DNA of 60,630 nt from an uncultured Granulosicoccaceae bacterium (GCA_938041955.1 CALISD010000020.1:1-60630); one strand, 5' to 3'; positions 34,532 through 44,663 are shown, counted from the first letter of the stretch. Numbers and translations are program-made. Notes: generated by a model not told the origin, from the sequence alone.

Positions 34532-36775
34532 ATGCAAGAAAATAGCGGTGCACTTTTGCCCGAAAGCGCAGGTCATGTCGAGCTTGAGATAGTAAAAGTC
34601 GCGATCGCAGTTCCATTATCACGCAGTTTTGATTACCTGCCCTGTGGGTCAATAAAAAGTCACAAGCCCGGGTGTCGGGTTCGAGTGCCGTTTGGCAGAA
34701 CACAGAAGGTGGGTGTGGTGATTGGCACCGGGCCTTCTACCATTGACGTAGCCAAGCTTAAAGCAGTGATTGAGTTGCTCGATGATGAGCCGGTGCTGTC
34801 AGCGGAGATTCTTGACCTGATTCACTGGGCCTCGGCCTATTATCACCATCCGGTGGGAGAGACCTTTGCTACAGCGCTGCCGATCGTATTACGCAAGGGT
34901 GCCGATACCAATATTGAGCGACCTTGTGGTTATGTTTTAACCGAAGCTGGCAGATCTACCCTGGTAGTAAAGCGCGCGCCGGCCCAAACTGCACTGTTGA
35001 ATTTCTTGCGTGAAAGCGCCGTCGAGGTCAGTGCCCCGGAATGTCGGCTATTTGATAGCCGTTGGTCTGCAACCATGAAGCCTTTGTTAAAAAAAGAGCT
35101 GGTTGAAAAAGTGTGGCCGCAGTACAACCCGAACGCATCAACCCCTGTGGTAACCCTGAATGAAGAGCAACGCCTCGCCAGTGAGAGACTGCATACCAAG
35201 CTGGATGACTACTATTGTGCGTTAATTGATGGCATCACAGGCAGTGGTAAGACTGAAGTCTATCTTGACGTTGCCCGTACGGTTATTCAGTCGGGTAAGC
35301 AGGTGTTGGTGTTGTTGCCTGAAATTGGTTTAACCCCGCAACTGGTTGCGCGTTTTAGAGCGGCGCTCGCTTGCCATGTTGAGGTGCTGCATTCCGGTCT
35401 GAACGACACCGAACGTATGTTGGCATGGCACGCTGCAGCAGATGGCAGTGCGCATGTTTTGATCGGGACACGTTCGGCGGTATTTACACCCATGCCAAGA
35501 TTGGGGTTTATCGTTGTTGATGAAGAGCACGATGGGTCGTTAAAACAACAAGACGGCTTTAGATATCAAGCTCGTGATCTGGCTTTGGTACGAGCCAGAA
35601 AAGCCAAAATTCCGATCGTGCTGGGGTCGGCCACACCATCACTTGAGTCTTTGAATAACGCAGAAAAAGGCTTGTTTGACACACTTTATCTGCGTCAACG
35701 GGCCGGTGGTGCGAAGTTGCCAAAGATGATTCTGGTTGACAGCCGAGGTAGTGAAGTAGAGCAAGGGCTGTCGCGCCGTCTGCTTACTATGATGCATGAT
35801 GTGCTGGCGCGTGGAGAGCAGGTGATGGTGTTTATAAACCGTCGCGGTTATGCACCTGTATTGATGTGTGAAGCTTGTAAATCGATAGCCGACTGTAATC
35901 AGTGCGATGCACACATGACAGTGCATTCGCACTCCGGACGCCTGCGCTGCCATCACTGTGGAGCAGAGCGGGCAGTGCCGCATGTTTGCGGTACCTGCGA
36001 AAGTAAGGAGCTGATTTATGTCGGTGTTGGTACTGAGCGTCTCGATGAATTTCTGAGTGAAAAATTTCCGGACTATAAAGTGTTGCGTATTGATCGTGAC
36101 AGCACTCGACGCAAAGGCGAATTGCAAAAGCATTTGGCATCTGCCGCCAGCGGTGAAGCGCACATTTTGGTTGGAACCCAAATGTTGGCGAAAGGTCATA
36201 ACTTTCCTTTGGTAACACTGGTCGGAGTACTTGATGCCGATAGAGGGCTTTTCGGAGCAGATTTTCGTGCTGTGGAGCAAATGGGGCAGCTGATCCTGCA
36301 AGTCGCAGGAAGGGCGGGGCGTGCAGAAAAACCGGGTGTGGTTTTGGTGCAGTCACGTAATCCGGAGCATCCGTTGCTCGAGCTGTTGCTTTCCAGAGGC
36401 TATGTCGATTTTGCCAGGCAGTTATTAGACGAGCGCAAGCTGGCCAACTGGCCGCCGTATGTGCATGTTGCGCTGCTGCGTGCCGAAGCCGTACCGAAAA
36501 ATGCAGCCAGGCAGTACCTGGCTGAAATTAAGCGCCTGATTCGAATCTACACTGATGCCAATCCGGAGGTCGAGGTGCAGCTGTCTGTGCTTGGTCCGGC
36601 GCACGCGCCGATGGAAAGGTTGGCTGGTCGATACAGGTCACAGCTACTTCTCTTGGCGCCTGTGCGTAAACCGTTGCATCACATGTTGGCCTGGCTCAGG
36701 CCGGCTCTTGAAAGCCATCCGATGTCGAGAAAAATTCGTTGGTCGCTAGATGTTGATCCCCACGATATGTTGTAA
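34532..36775 (+). CDS. priA: Primosomal replication protein N', PriA helicase
   Basis: PriA reloads the replisome at stalled forks. The ATG at 34532 is chosen over the TTG at 34526. The 747-residue protein has the N-terminal 3'-DNA-binding domain (IAVPLSRSFDYLPC, about residues 26-39). The Walker A is GITGSGKT (about 234-241), the DEEH box is in VVDEEHDG (about 330), and a zinc-cysteine cluster lies between about residues 448 and 490 (CEACKSIADCNQCD, CHHCG and CGTCESK). The helicase C-terminal segment with AGRAGR follows. The order priA then SPOR protein recalls the E. coli priA-cytR-ftsN neighbourhood. Confidence 0.97.
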   Translation: MQENSGALLPESAGHVELEIVKVAIAVPLSRSFDYLPCGSIKSHKPGCRVRVPFGRTQKVGVVIGTGPSTIDVAKLKAVIELLDDEPVLSAEILDLIHWASAYYHHPVGETFATALPIVLRKGADTNIERPCGYVLTEAGRSTLVVKRAPAQTALLNFLRESAVEVSAPECRLFDSRWSATMKPLLKKELVEKVWPQYNPNASTPVVTLNEEQRLASERLHTKLDDYYCALIDGITGSGKTEVYLDVARTVIQSGKQVLVLLPEIGLTPQLVARFRAALACHVEVLHSGLNDTERMLAWHAAADGSAHVLIGTRSAVFTPMPRLGFIVVDEEHDGSLKQQDGFRYQARDLALVRARKAKIPIVLGSATPSLESLNNAEKGLFDTLYLRQRAGGAKLPKMILVDSRGSEVEQGLSRRLLTMMHDVLARGEQVMVFINRRGYAPVLMCEACKSIADCNQCDAHMTVHSHSGRLRCHHCGAERAVPHVCGTCESKELIYVGVGTERLDEFLSEKFPDYKVLRIDRDSTRRKGELQKHLASAASGEAHILVGTQMLAKGHNFPLVTLVGVLDADRGLFGADFRAVEQMGQLILQVAGRAGRAEKPGVVLVQSRNPEHPLLELLLSRGYVDFARQLLDERKLANWPPYVHVALLRAEAVPKNAARQYLAEIKRLIRIYTDANPEVEVQLSVLGPAHAPMERLAGRYRSQLLLLAPVRKPLHHMLAWLRPALESHPMSRKIRWSLDVDPHDML

Positions 36776-37137
36776 GTATTGTGGCATCATTCACCACATG
36801 TTGTGTTTCTGCAAAAAATGCTTCGTTTGTGTTGTAAAAATTATTTATTATCAATGCAGTCAATGGCTTTCACAACACAACTTCAAGCGTTAGAATAAGA
36901 ATCTAAGCTAACTACTTGACGAATAATTGAAAGTTCCTGAAACTGAGATTATTATTTTTTATAGAATCTGATACAAGACGTGACTTTCAGGCCTGCAGCT
37001 TGCAGAAAACGAACTATATCAATTGGTTGAGAGCGGTGAGTGCGACCAACTGAAACATGGGGTCGCTTGAGTCGGTATGGATGCTGCGCCAGTAACGGTG
37101 CCCGTGGATCCGCAGGCAACTGAATGAAGTGAACCGA
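36776..37137. other. 362-bp stretch between priA and the FtsN-like gene
   Basis: It holds a 9-bp inverted repeat (TTGTGTTGT, 36827-36835, with ACAACACAA, 36872-36880). A minus-strand frame at 36952-37152 lacks protein character. No RNA gene is seen. Confidence 0.4.
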
Positions 37138-37899
37138 ATGAACTATCGACAAATTTCCAAATGTAGCAATGATAGGCCGAAGCTAATCATGAATGGCCTT
37201 AAAAGCCATGCATCGCAACGCGGTATCAGCCAACTGTGGATGGTCCTGACCATCGGGATAATGGTCGGGTTTATCCTTGGGTTTATTCTTTTTTTATCGC
37301 GTCTGCCTGATGAGCATTACACCCTGGTCGAGACTGAAAGTGGCATTGAGCAGTACGAAACCACAGAAGCTGACCAGTACGCTTTTTACGATCGTTTATC
37401 GGAAAGCAAAAGTACGGTACCGAATGCAGCGGCCGATGAAATGCCGGCGTTTACTCGTAATCGCAGTGCTGGTAAATACGGCGCAGGTGCCAATGAGCGG
37501 CCATCTGCGGTAGAAATTGCTGATGATCTCACTGTTGGTGCTGATGTTGCGCCGGTAGAAATAGCGGCAGCTAACCGGTCTCCCTCACCTGCCGAAAACA
37601 AGGTGGGCAAGACAATAGTGATTCGCCAACCGACAACGGTTAAAAAGGATCGTAACAAACCATCTACCTCTTACTATCTGCAAGCCGGTGCGTTTGCCAA
37701 GGGTGATGATGCCCAGCGTTTACGACGGCAACTGAGCCAATCCGGTATGGATGCTTTTGTAAAGAAAGTCGCGATAGAGGGTAAGCACTGGCACCGTGTT
37801 CGAATCGGTCCATTCTATGATTCTCAAAGTCTTAATACGGCCCAGAGCAAGCTGGGTCGGACCGGGATCAGCTATCTGGTGATCAGAGTACGTAGCTAG
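37138..37899 (+). CDS. SPOR-domain protein, FtsN-like
   Basis: The protein has a short cytoplasmic tail, one transmembrane helix (LTIGIMVGFILGFILFL, about 37-53) and a long linker. The C-terminal SPOR domain (about 178-252) has YYLQAGAFAKGDDAQRL, VKKVAIEGKHWHRVRIGPF and the closing SYLVIRV. SPOR domains bind denuded septal peptidoglycan; a single-helix protein downstream of priA fits FtsN, an activator of cell division. FtsN is variable, so the assignment rests on topology and position. ATG 37138 is my choice; GTG 37129 and ATG 37189 are alternatives. Confidence 0.8.
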   Translation: MNYRQISKCSNDRPKLIMNGLKSHASQRGISQLWMVLTIGIMVGFILGFILFLSRLPDEHYTLVETESGIEQYETTEADQYAFYDRLSESKSTVPNAAADEMPAFTRNRSAGKYGAGANERPSAVEIADDLTVGADVAPVEIAAANRSPSPAENKVGKTIVIRQPTTVKKDRNKPSTSYYLQAGAFAKGDDAQRLRRQLSQSGMDAFVKKVAIEGKHWHRVRIGPFYDSQSLNTAQSKLGRTGISYLVIRVRS

Positions 37900-37904
37900 C
37901 CTGA

Positions 37905-38072
37905 CCTAGGAGCTTGTCCAAGAACTAGGATCTACTGCGGTTGCGATATTTTGGCCAGCTATTTCGATCCATATCGTTAAAGAAGAATGACTATTCGCCT
38001 CTATCGATCAAAATATCTGACCTGAAATCTCACAACCTCGCTACGACCCTAGTTCTCGGACAAGCTCCTAGG
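37905..38072. mobile_element. 168-bp palindromic MITE-like element
   Basis: The first and last approximately 67 bp are inverted copies of each other. The outer 28 bases, CCTAGGAGCTTGTCC-x-AGAACTAGG-x-TC, match with two differences. Homology then continues through GGTTG(C/T)GA(T/G)ATTT(T/C) and further to the centre. The ends are both CCTAGG, and no coding frame is present. It sits between the FtsN-like gene and hrpA. It could fold into a long hairpin as RNA. Non-autonomous transposable element is the best reading; a large repetitive extragenic palindrome is the alternative. Confidence 0.8.
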
Positions 38073-38127
38073 CGTTCTCTGGAAGCTGCGCGCGGTAAAC
38101 TAAGACTGTCTTTGGATCACCGCCACT

Positions 38128-41100
38128 ATGGATGCCAAGCCACATACCCAGGAACAAGCACGTGCTATTCATCGCGAGATAGACTCGTGCATGCGGAGTG
38201 ATCAGCATAGATTCCGCAATCGACTGAAAAGACTGAGCAAGGCCACGACGGGTCAGAAACCGCCAGCTGCAGAAGCCAAAGAAAAACTTTTAACTGATAT
38301 AAAGGCATCGGCCGCGCGTCGCAGCAGTAGAAAGGCGTCTGTACCCAATCCGGAGTATCCGCAGGACTTACCCATTGTTCAGCATCGTGAGTCGATCATC
38401 GATGCCATACGCAATCATCCTGTGACGATAATTTGTGGTGAAACCGGTTCTGGCAAGACCACTCAAATTCCGAAGATGTGCCTTGAAGCTGGCTTGGGCG
38501 TTGATGGCATGATTGGTCATACGCAGCCACGTCGTATAGCGGCTCGAAGCGTATCCAACCGAATTGCTTCCGAGCTTAAAACAGAGCTTGGCGGGGTGGT
38601 GGGTTACAAGGTTCGCTTTACAGATCAGGTGTCCTCAGGCAGTTATATCAAACTGATGACCGACGGGATCCTACTCGCAGAAATTCAATCTGATCCCTGG
38701 CTTAATCAATATGACGCGATCATTGTTGATGAAGCTCACGAGCGTTCACTCAATATCGACTTTATTCTCGGTTATCTAAAACAGTTGCTGGAAAAACGTC
38801 GTGATCTGAAAATCATTATCACTTCAGCCACTATAGATCCGGATACTTTTTCAAAGCACTTCAATGATGCACCGATCATTCTTGCCGAAGGCCGCAGCTA
38901 TCCGGTAGAGGTGAGGTATCGTCCATGGGGTGAGGAAGAGGATGACGAACGCGACCAGCCGCAGGCAATATTTGATGCCTGCGATGAGTTGGCATCAGTC
39001 GGGCCCGGTGATGTTCTGGTGTTTTTACCGGGTGAAAGAGATATTCGAGAAGCAGCGGATTATATCGGTAAAGCATGCAGCGGTAGTCGTTTGCTAAGGG
39101 GGGTTGAAGTGATGCCGCTGCTTGCGCGACTTTCGGCCGCAGAGCAGGCGAAGATATTCCAACCGCATAGCGGGCGGCGGATAGTACTTGCCACCAATGT
39201 CGCGGAAACTTCGCTTACCGTACCCGGAATCCGTTATGTGGTCGATACCGGTTCGGCGCGTGTCTCGCGCTACAGTGTGCGCAGCAAAGTACAGCGATTG
39301 CCAATTGAGAAGGTGTCGCAGGCATCTGCTAATCAACGCAAAGGACGTTGCGGTAGAGAAGCGCCAGGGGTTTGTATACGACTTTACGCTGAAGATGATT
39401 TTGACCAACGTACAGAATTTACTGAACCCGAGATACTACGTACCAACCTGGCATCCGTCATTCTTCAGATGGAAGTCTTGCGCCTTGGGAATGTTGAGGA
39501 TTTTCCGTTTGTTCAATCTCCTGATGGCAGGCTGATTAATGATGGTTACCAGTTATTGCTTGAGCTCAATGCAGTAGACGGCAAGAGAAAGCTGACGAAA
39601 CTAGGTCGACAGTTAGCGCGCTTTCCGGTTGATCCACGGTTTGCACGAATGTTAATTGCGGCCAATGATGAGAAGTGTTTATCAGAGGTGCTAACGATTG
39701 TCAGTGCGCTTTCTGTGCAGGATCCGCGTGAGCGTCCGATGAACAAGCAGCAGGCAGCTGACGAACAACACGCAGAATTTAACCATGAAAAGTCCGATTT
39801 TTTAGCGATAGTGAATCTATGGGAGTTTTGCCGGGTTCAAAGTGAACGGCTGTCATCAAACCAGTTTCGAAAAATGTGCAAGCAGAGATTTATCTCTTAT
39901 ATGCGTGTGCGCGAATGGCGTGATATACGACGCCAGTTACAACAGACAATGAAGACCATTGACGGCAAAGAGAACACATCAGAGGCCAGTTACGATAACG
40001 TTCACCGCGCATTGCTAAGTGGCTTGCTTGGCAATATTGCTATTAAAGAAGAGCGCAATGAATATCACAGCACACGCAACAGAAAGTTAATGCTGTTTCC
40101 GGGCTCCGGGGTATTCGGTAAAGGCCCGAAGTGGATTATGGCAGCGGAGGTCAGTGAGACCACTCGCCTCTATGCGCGTTGCGTGGCTGGCATCGATCCG
40201 GTTTGGGCTGAGTCCATTGGCGACAGCCTTTTAAAACACAGTTACTCTGGTGCCGCGTGGCAGAGGAAACGCGCTCAAGTCGGTGCTTATAGAAAATCTA
40301 CATTGTACGGTTTAGTGATCGCCGAAAAACGTCGGGTGAACTATGGCCCGATCAATCCCACTGAGTCGCGGGAAATATTTATACGTGAAGCATTGGTAGA
40401 TGGAAACTACAACACTCAGGCCACCTTCTATCAGCACAATTTAAAGATGGTAGATGAAGTCGTCACTCTGGAAGACAAAAGTCGTCGCAAAGATATATTG
40501 GTGGATCCTGAGGAGCTCTACCGCTTTTATGATGAGATCGTTCCTGAAGGTATTTACTCGGGACCACAATTTGAGAAGTGGCGGGTAGAGTATGAGAAGG
40601 AAGCGCCACGAGGGTTGTACCTGTCAAAAGACTACTTACTCAGAGATGATGATCCTGGGTTTGATCAGAAAGACTTTCCGGATCAAATAGAGTTTTCGGG
40701 TTTAGTGTTGCCGCTTAAATATCACTTTCGACCCGGGGCTGGTGATGATGGCGTGACTTTGGTCGTGCCTGCGAGCTTGCTGAATCGTGTTGATGCCAGG
40801 CATTGTCAGTGGTTGGTGCCCGGCATGCTGGAAGAGAAGGTCGTGGCCATGATCAAGTCCTTGCCCAAGCAATTGCGAAGGAATTTTGTCCCGGCACCTG
40901 ACTATGCATCGAAGTCGACTGCGATCATACAAAGCGATACCGGTAAATCGCTTCAAGATGCATTGGCGGGAGCGCTTCATCAATTAACCGGTATCAGGGT
41001 TGAAGCCGACGACTGGCAGCCTGAGCAATGGCCAGTGCATTTGCTAATGCGTGCTGAAGTATTAGATAACGATGGCAAAACCATCGATGAAGGCAGAAAC

Positions 41101-42027
41101 ATTGAGCGCTTGCAGAAGAAATACATTGATCAGATTGAAGAGAGTTTAGCGACCAACGAAAGTAATGCCTTTGAACGTACTGATCTGACAGACTGGAACT
41201 TTGGAGACTTACCGGAGTGGGTTGAGGTAACTACTCAAGGCGTGCAGATGAAGGGTTATCCGGCGCTGGTAGATGAAGACGGTGTGGTGAGCTTGCGTCT
41301 GTTTGCCACTGAAGAGGCGGCGGATGCTGCCATGCATACCGGGCTGCGCGCTTTGTATAAAAAACGACTGCTAAAAGAAGTAAAGTACCTGGTGCGCAAC
41401 CTACCGGGCATTGATGTACTGTGTCTGCGTTTTGCAGCCTTTGGTAAAACCGAGGTGTTAAAGCAGGACATTGTCGATGCCAGCATTGATATGGCACTAA
41501 TCAATGACCATCCAACGCCTCGTACAAGAGAAGACTTTAACCACATACTTGATACCAATAAAAGCGAGTTGGTGGTGCATGCGAATGCGATATGCGCGGT
41601 GCTTGCGCAGGCCTTCGAAACACATAGAGAGGTGGCAAGGCGAATGAGTGGCTCGGTATCACTGAGTTGGGTTGAGGCAGTGGGTGACATCAAAGATCAG
41701 ATTGCTCATTTAATCTATCCAGGTTTTGTCGTAAATACACCCGCCAATAGAGTGAAGCGACTACCAGTGTATTTTAAAGCGATTGCCAAAAGGCTGGAAA
41801 GCCTTGACCGTGAACCTGATCGGGATCGTCGTCGACGTGCAGAGTTGCTGCCTGTATGGGAGCAGATCAAAGCGTTGGAAGGTACAAAAGCCGATGTGTC
41901 GTCTATTCGCTGGCTAATGGAAGAGTTGCGCGTGTCTATTTATGCACAAGAGCTTGGGGCGGTAGATAAAGTGTCCGTGAGTCGACTTGAAATGCTGTTG
42001 CAGAAAGCCACCAAAAACAGGCAGTGA
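38128..42027 (+). CDS. hrpA: ATP-dependent RNA helicase HrpA
   Basis: HrpA is a DEAH-box RNA helicase that acts on ribosomes and mRNA. The 1299-residue length equals E. coli HrpA (1300). Visible motifs are Walker A GETGSGKTT (residues 104-112), TQPRRIAARSV, DEAHERSLN and a SATI motif (TSATIDPDTF). The Ia/IV-VI region is present with ATNVAETSLTVPGI and the QRKGRCGREAPG motif VI. The DUF3418-type C-terminal half runs to the end. It starts 55 bp after the palindromic element and stands as the last plus-strand gene before a convergent set. Confidence 0.97.
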   Translation: MDAKPHTQEQARAIHREIDSCMRSDQHRFRNRLKRLSKATTGQKPPAAEAKEKLLTDIKASAARRSSRKASVPNPEYPQDLPIVQHRESIIDAIRNHPVTIICGETGSGKTTQIPKMCLEAGLGVDGMIGHTQPRRIAARSVSNRIASELKTELGGVVGYKVRFTDQVSSGSYIKLMTDGILLAEIQSDPWLNQYDAIIVDEAHERSLNIDFILGYLKQLLEKRRDLKIIITSATIDPDTFSKHFNDAPIILAEGRSYPVEVRYRPWGEEEDDERDQPQAIFDACDELASVGPGDVLVFLPGERDIREAADYIGKACSGSRLLRGVEVMPLLARLSAAEQAKIFQPHSGRRIVLATNVAETSLTVPGIRYVVDTGSARVSRYSVRSKVQRLPIEKVSQASANQRKGRCGREAPGVCIRLYAEDDFDQRTEFTEPEILRTNLASVILQMEVLRLGNVEDFPFVQSPDGRLINDGYQLLLELNAVDGKRKLTKLGRQLARFPVDPRFARMLIAANDEKCLSEVLTIVSALSVQDPRERPMNKQQAADEQHAEFNHEKSDFLAIVNLWEFCRVQSERLSSNQFRKMCKQRFISYMRVREWRDIRRQLQQTMKTIDGKENTSEASYDNVHRALLSGLLGNIAIKEERNEYHSTRNRKLMLFPGSGVFGKGPKWIMAAEVSETTRLYARCVAGIDPVWAESIGDSLLKHSYSGAAWQRKRAQVGAYRKSTLYGLVIAEKRRVNYGPINPTESREIFIREALVDGNYNTQATFYQHNLKMVDEVVTLEDKSRRKDILVDPEELYRFYDEIVPEGIYSGPQFEKWRVEYEKEAPRGLYLSKDYLLRDDDPGFDQKDFPDQIEFSGLVLPLKYHFRPGAGDDGVTLVVPASLLNRVDARHCQWLVPGMLEEKVVAMIKSLPKQLRRNFVPAPDYASKSTAIIQSDTGKSLQDALAGALHQLTGIRVEADDWQPEQWPVHLLMRAEVLDNDGKTIDEGRNIERLQKKYIDQIEESLATNESNAFERTDLTDWNFGDLPEWVEVTTQGVQMKGYPALVDEDGVVSLRLFATEEAADAAMHTGLRALYKKRLLKEVKYLVRNLPGIDVLCLRFAAFGKTEVLKQDIVDASIDMALINDHPTPRTREDFNHILDTNKSELVVHANAICAVLAQAFETHREVARRMSGSVSLSWVEAVGDIKDQIAHLIYPGFVVNTPANRVKRLPVYFKAIAKRLESLDREPDRDRRRRAELLPVWEQIKALEGTKADVSSIRWLMEELRVSIYAQELGAVDKVSVSRLEMLLQKATKNRQ

Positions 42028-42084
42028 AAACAGTCCGCCGTCTTCTCGCAGTAGCAGAAGTTCTGCTGCACAGGCTCCCGGGAA

Positions 42085-42621
42085 TCAAGACATGGTTGAG
42101 ACCCAATAACTTGCTTTGTGATCTAGAATAACCGCGACGGCTTCCAATGCGTATGGGTTGAGCTTTACTTCGTCTCTTGCGACCCAGCGTATGTCTGATA
42201 TCTCGACGTTATCTGCGACAGGTTCAAGTGATTCTTTCAACGTATGTGCAAACAACACCTGCAGTGTTCTGAGCTGGGGATAGAATATAACGCCACATTG
42301 CTGCATACCCTCGATCTTCAGTCCTGTCTCTTCCCATAACTCGCGAGCGGCGGCAAGATCGGGGCTTTCGCGTGCATCACAGTGACCGCTGGGGATGTCC
42401 CAGTCCGGGCTGTAAGTGGTTTTTACAACGAGAAACTTACCTTCAGGATTAGTAACAAGCACCTTGGCAGCGACCACGTAGCCGGGATACAAGGTTCGAA
42501 CGATTCGTCGTTGTACGACGATTGGCAGGACTCGATAAATTCGTAGCGCGAGTGACTTTAAAAGCATTTTTTTATTTATCTTTTTACTCGCGTAAGCATA
42601 GCATTGAACTTCAATTGCCAT
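42085..42621 (-). CDS. Nudix hydrolase
   Basis: The protein has a complete Nudix box (G-x5-E-x7-REU-x-EE-x-GU) running from the Gly of SGHCD to the GL of EETGL, about residues 79-101. It binds Mg2+ and hydrolyses a nucleoside-diphosphate-linked compound. The fold begins VVAAKVLVTNPEGKFLVVKT. The start may be the ATG at 42567, which removes the first 18 residues; neither start has a clear ribosome-binding site. It lies 18 bp downstream of otnC on the same strand, so it may belong to that operon. Substrate unknown. Confidence 0.88.
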   Translation of the reverse strand: MAIEVQCYAYASKKINKKMLLKSLALRIYRVLPIVVQRRIVRTLYPGYVVAAKVLVTNPEGKFLVVKTTYSPDWDIPSGHCDARESPDLAAARELWEETGLKIEGMQQCGVIFYPQLRTLQVLFAHTLKESLEPVADNVEISDIRWVARDEVKLNPYALEAVAVILDHKASYWVSTMS

Positions 42622-42639
42622 GCCATAAACGAATTCGGT

Positions 42640-43260
42640 TTACGCTTTAAGGGCTGCGATTTGCTCAGGCGTAAGTACCCGGGGATTAAGCCCTCTGGTG
42701 AGCAGGTGAAGTTTGGACGTTTCCTCCAATTCTTCAGTGGCAAACACTGCGGCCTCGAGTGTTTTGCCAGCCATGACCGGACCGTGATTAGCAAGTAGCA
42801 CCGAGGTGTATTTACCCGCAAGCCCTCTGATGGCATCACCGATTAACGGATCACCCGGTTTATGGTAAGGCACAAGAGCGGTTTTTCCGACTTTCATGAC
42901 ATAGTATGCGGTCAATGGTGGCAGTACATCCTGAGGATCGGTTTCAGGCAATAGTGATACCGCCACTGAATGTACTGAGTGCAAATGTACGACAGCGCCA
43001 CAGTCTGCAACAGTGTCATACATTGCCGTGTGTAGCGGGACTTCTTTGGTGGGTTTGTCCCCTGAGATCAGTTTGCCGTTTTTGTCTAATACGCTCAGTT
43101 GTTCAGGATAGAGGTTGCCAAGCGATGCGTTGGTCGGGGTGACAATCCATCCGTCGCCGTGCTTCACGCTGATATTGCCTGTGCTGCCGGTGGTTAAGCC
43201 GCGATCAAACAGTGACTTGCCGAAACGACAGATGCTGTCCCTTAGTTTTATTTCATTCAT
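42640..43260 (-). CDS. otnC: 3-oxo-tetronate 4-phosphate decarboxylase-like class II aldolase
   Basis: The 206-residue class II aldolase/adducin-family enzyme decarboxylates 3-oxo-tetronate 4-phosphate to dihydroxyacetone phosphate. Zinc ligands are H92 and H94 (HLHSVHS) and a later His in ANHGPV; E73 (KEVPLH) is the catalytic acid. TTGSTGNIS is the family phosphate loop. It follows otnK by 24 bp on the same strand, the order known for acid-sugar catabolic operons (DUF1537 kinase plus aldolase). Assignment to OtnC rather than a fuculose aldolase relies on that neighbour. Confidence 0.88.
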   Translation of the reverse strand: MNEIKLRDSICRFGKSLFDRGLTTGSTGNISVKHGDGWIVTPTNASLGNLYPEQLSVLDKNGKLISGDKPTKEVPLHTAMYDTVADCGAVVHLHSVHSVAVSLLPETDPQDVLPPLTAYYVMKVGKTALVPYHKPGDPLIGDAIRGLAGKYTSVLLANHGPVMAGKTLEAAVFATEELEETSKLHLLTRGLNPRVLTPEQIAALKA

Positions 43261-43284
43261 CGCGTCGCCTTCATTGTCGGTCCT

Positions 43285-44577
43285 TCACGATTGACCTTCC
43301 AGTTGTCGCAAAGCTTTTGCGAAAAAATCTTCTGCGCCGAAGTTGCCAGACTTAAGTGCCATCGCAATAGAGTTGCCTCCTGTTGTGCCTTCTGCGATGG
43401 TGCTAAGGGTTGGAACACCCGGGTCAATCTCCGGGCCGATATCGAAAGCTTCTATGTTAAGTGTGCTAACGACCGCGCCTGATGTTTCACCACCGGCAAT
43501 AACAAATCGTTTATAGCCATTGTCCAGTAGTTGTCTGGCGAAGGATGAAAAGAAGCTTTCTACCTTATTGGCAACTGTTTCCACGCCATATTTTTTCTGT
43601 AAGGCTTTGACTTCATCCGGTGCACCTGACGAGTAGACAAGTGCTACTGTATTATCATCAGGCAGTGATTTCACAATATGTGCAGGCGTTAGCTCGTCTG
43701 CCATTAACGCCTCTACATCGACGACTATTCTAGGGCCATCATTATAGGCTGCAATCTGCTGTCTGGTGGCTTCAGAGCAACTGCCAGCGATAATGATGGC
43801 TGGCCCTTTTTGTGGTTTAAAGCTTTGGCCTTCATCAGAAAGTAAGCCGCGAATTCGGAAGTTCTCAGGCAAACCCAGGGCAATGCCTGAGCCGCCAGTG
43901 ATCAGCTTTGCATCAGCGCAGGCTGTACCGATGGTGCGTAGGTCAACGTCTGCTGTTGCATCAACCACGACAAGGGTTTGATCATTACTGGCTGCAGTTT
44001 TCAGTGAATCGGCAATGGCGTTTGAACTGTCAGAGACAATAGCTTGCGCTATATGGCCAACTTCTGATGATACCTGCAGGCTGAGCCATCGACGAATATC
44101 TGCGTCTGTCATCGGGTTTAACGGGTGGTTCTGTAGGCCGGATTCATTGAGCAGTGTATCGGCTACGAACAGATGGCCCTGGTAGACCGTCCTTCCTGTG
44201 GTCGGAAAGGCCGGACAAACCACTACGCCTTTGGTGTCAAGTTCGGCTGCCAATGCCTCTGCTACGGGGCCGATATTGCCCGTTGGTGTGGAGTCGAAAG
44301 TAGAGCAATACTTGAACAGGAACTGTTGCGCCCCCTGGTCCTGCAGCCAGCGCAATGCGGCCAAAGATTGTTGTACCGCATCGGTAGCGTCAATTGAGCG
44401 GCTCTTTAGTGCGATGATCGCAACCTCTGTGGCCGATTCGCCATCAGTGTCAATGTCACCCTGTGGTATGTCAATGTAGAGCGTTGCGCGCATACCTTCG
44501 CGGCACAGCGTATTCGCAAGGTCGCTTGCACCAGTGAAGTCGTCGGCGATGCAACCAAGGAGAAGTGGCTTTTTCAT
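43285..44577 (-). CDS. otnK: 3-oxo-tetronate kinase (DUF1537 family)
   Basis: The 430-residue protein is a four-carbon acid sugar kinase of the DUF1537 family, phosphorylating 3-oxo-tetronate. Conserved parts are GCIADDFTGASDLANTL (residues 9-25), the KYCSTFDSTPTGNIGP segment (about 109-124) and the C-terminal AGGETSGAVV (ATP-binding region). It begins the otnK-otnC-(Nudix) unit and is divergent from a quinone oxidoreductase-like gene. The dehydrogenase and isomerase that supply its substrate are not in this window. Confidence 0.92.
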   Translation of the reverse strand: MKKPLLLGCIADDFTGASDLANTLCREGMRATLYIDIPQGDIDTDGESATEVAIIALKSRSIDATDAVQQSLAALRWLQDQGAQQFLFKYCSTFDSTPTGNIGPVAEALAAELDTKGVVVCPAFPTTGRTVYQGHLFVADTLLNESGLQNHPLNPMTDADIRRWLSLQVSSEVGHIAQAIVSDSSNAIADSLKTAASNDQTLVVVDATADVDLRTIGTACADAKLITGGSGIALGLPENFRIRGLLSDEGQSFKPQKGPAIIIAGSCSEATRQQIAAYNDGPRIVVDVEALMADELTPAHIVKSLPDDNTVALVYSSGAPDEVKALQKKYGVETVANKVESFFSSFARQLLDNGYKRFVIAGGETSGAVVSTLNIEAFDIGPEIDPGVPTLSTIAEGTTGGNSIAMALKSGNFGAEDFFAKALRQLEGQS

Positions 44578-44663
44578 AGAGTCCCTTTGTTTTCCCTCAG
44601 CTTATCACCTGCAAGCGTTTCTGCTAAGCACTTGAATTGATAAAACCGGATGGACGCTTAATA

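Noticed and set aside
35639..36356. Long minus-strand frames inside priA
   Set aside because: They are antisense shadows of a well-supported helicase gene, rich in His, Cys and Gln as expected from reversed codons.
36952..37152. 66-codon minus-strand frame between priA and the FtsN-like gene
   Set aside because: It overlaps the FtsN-like start, has no domain and has no upstream signal.
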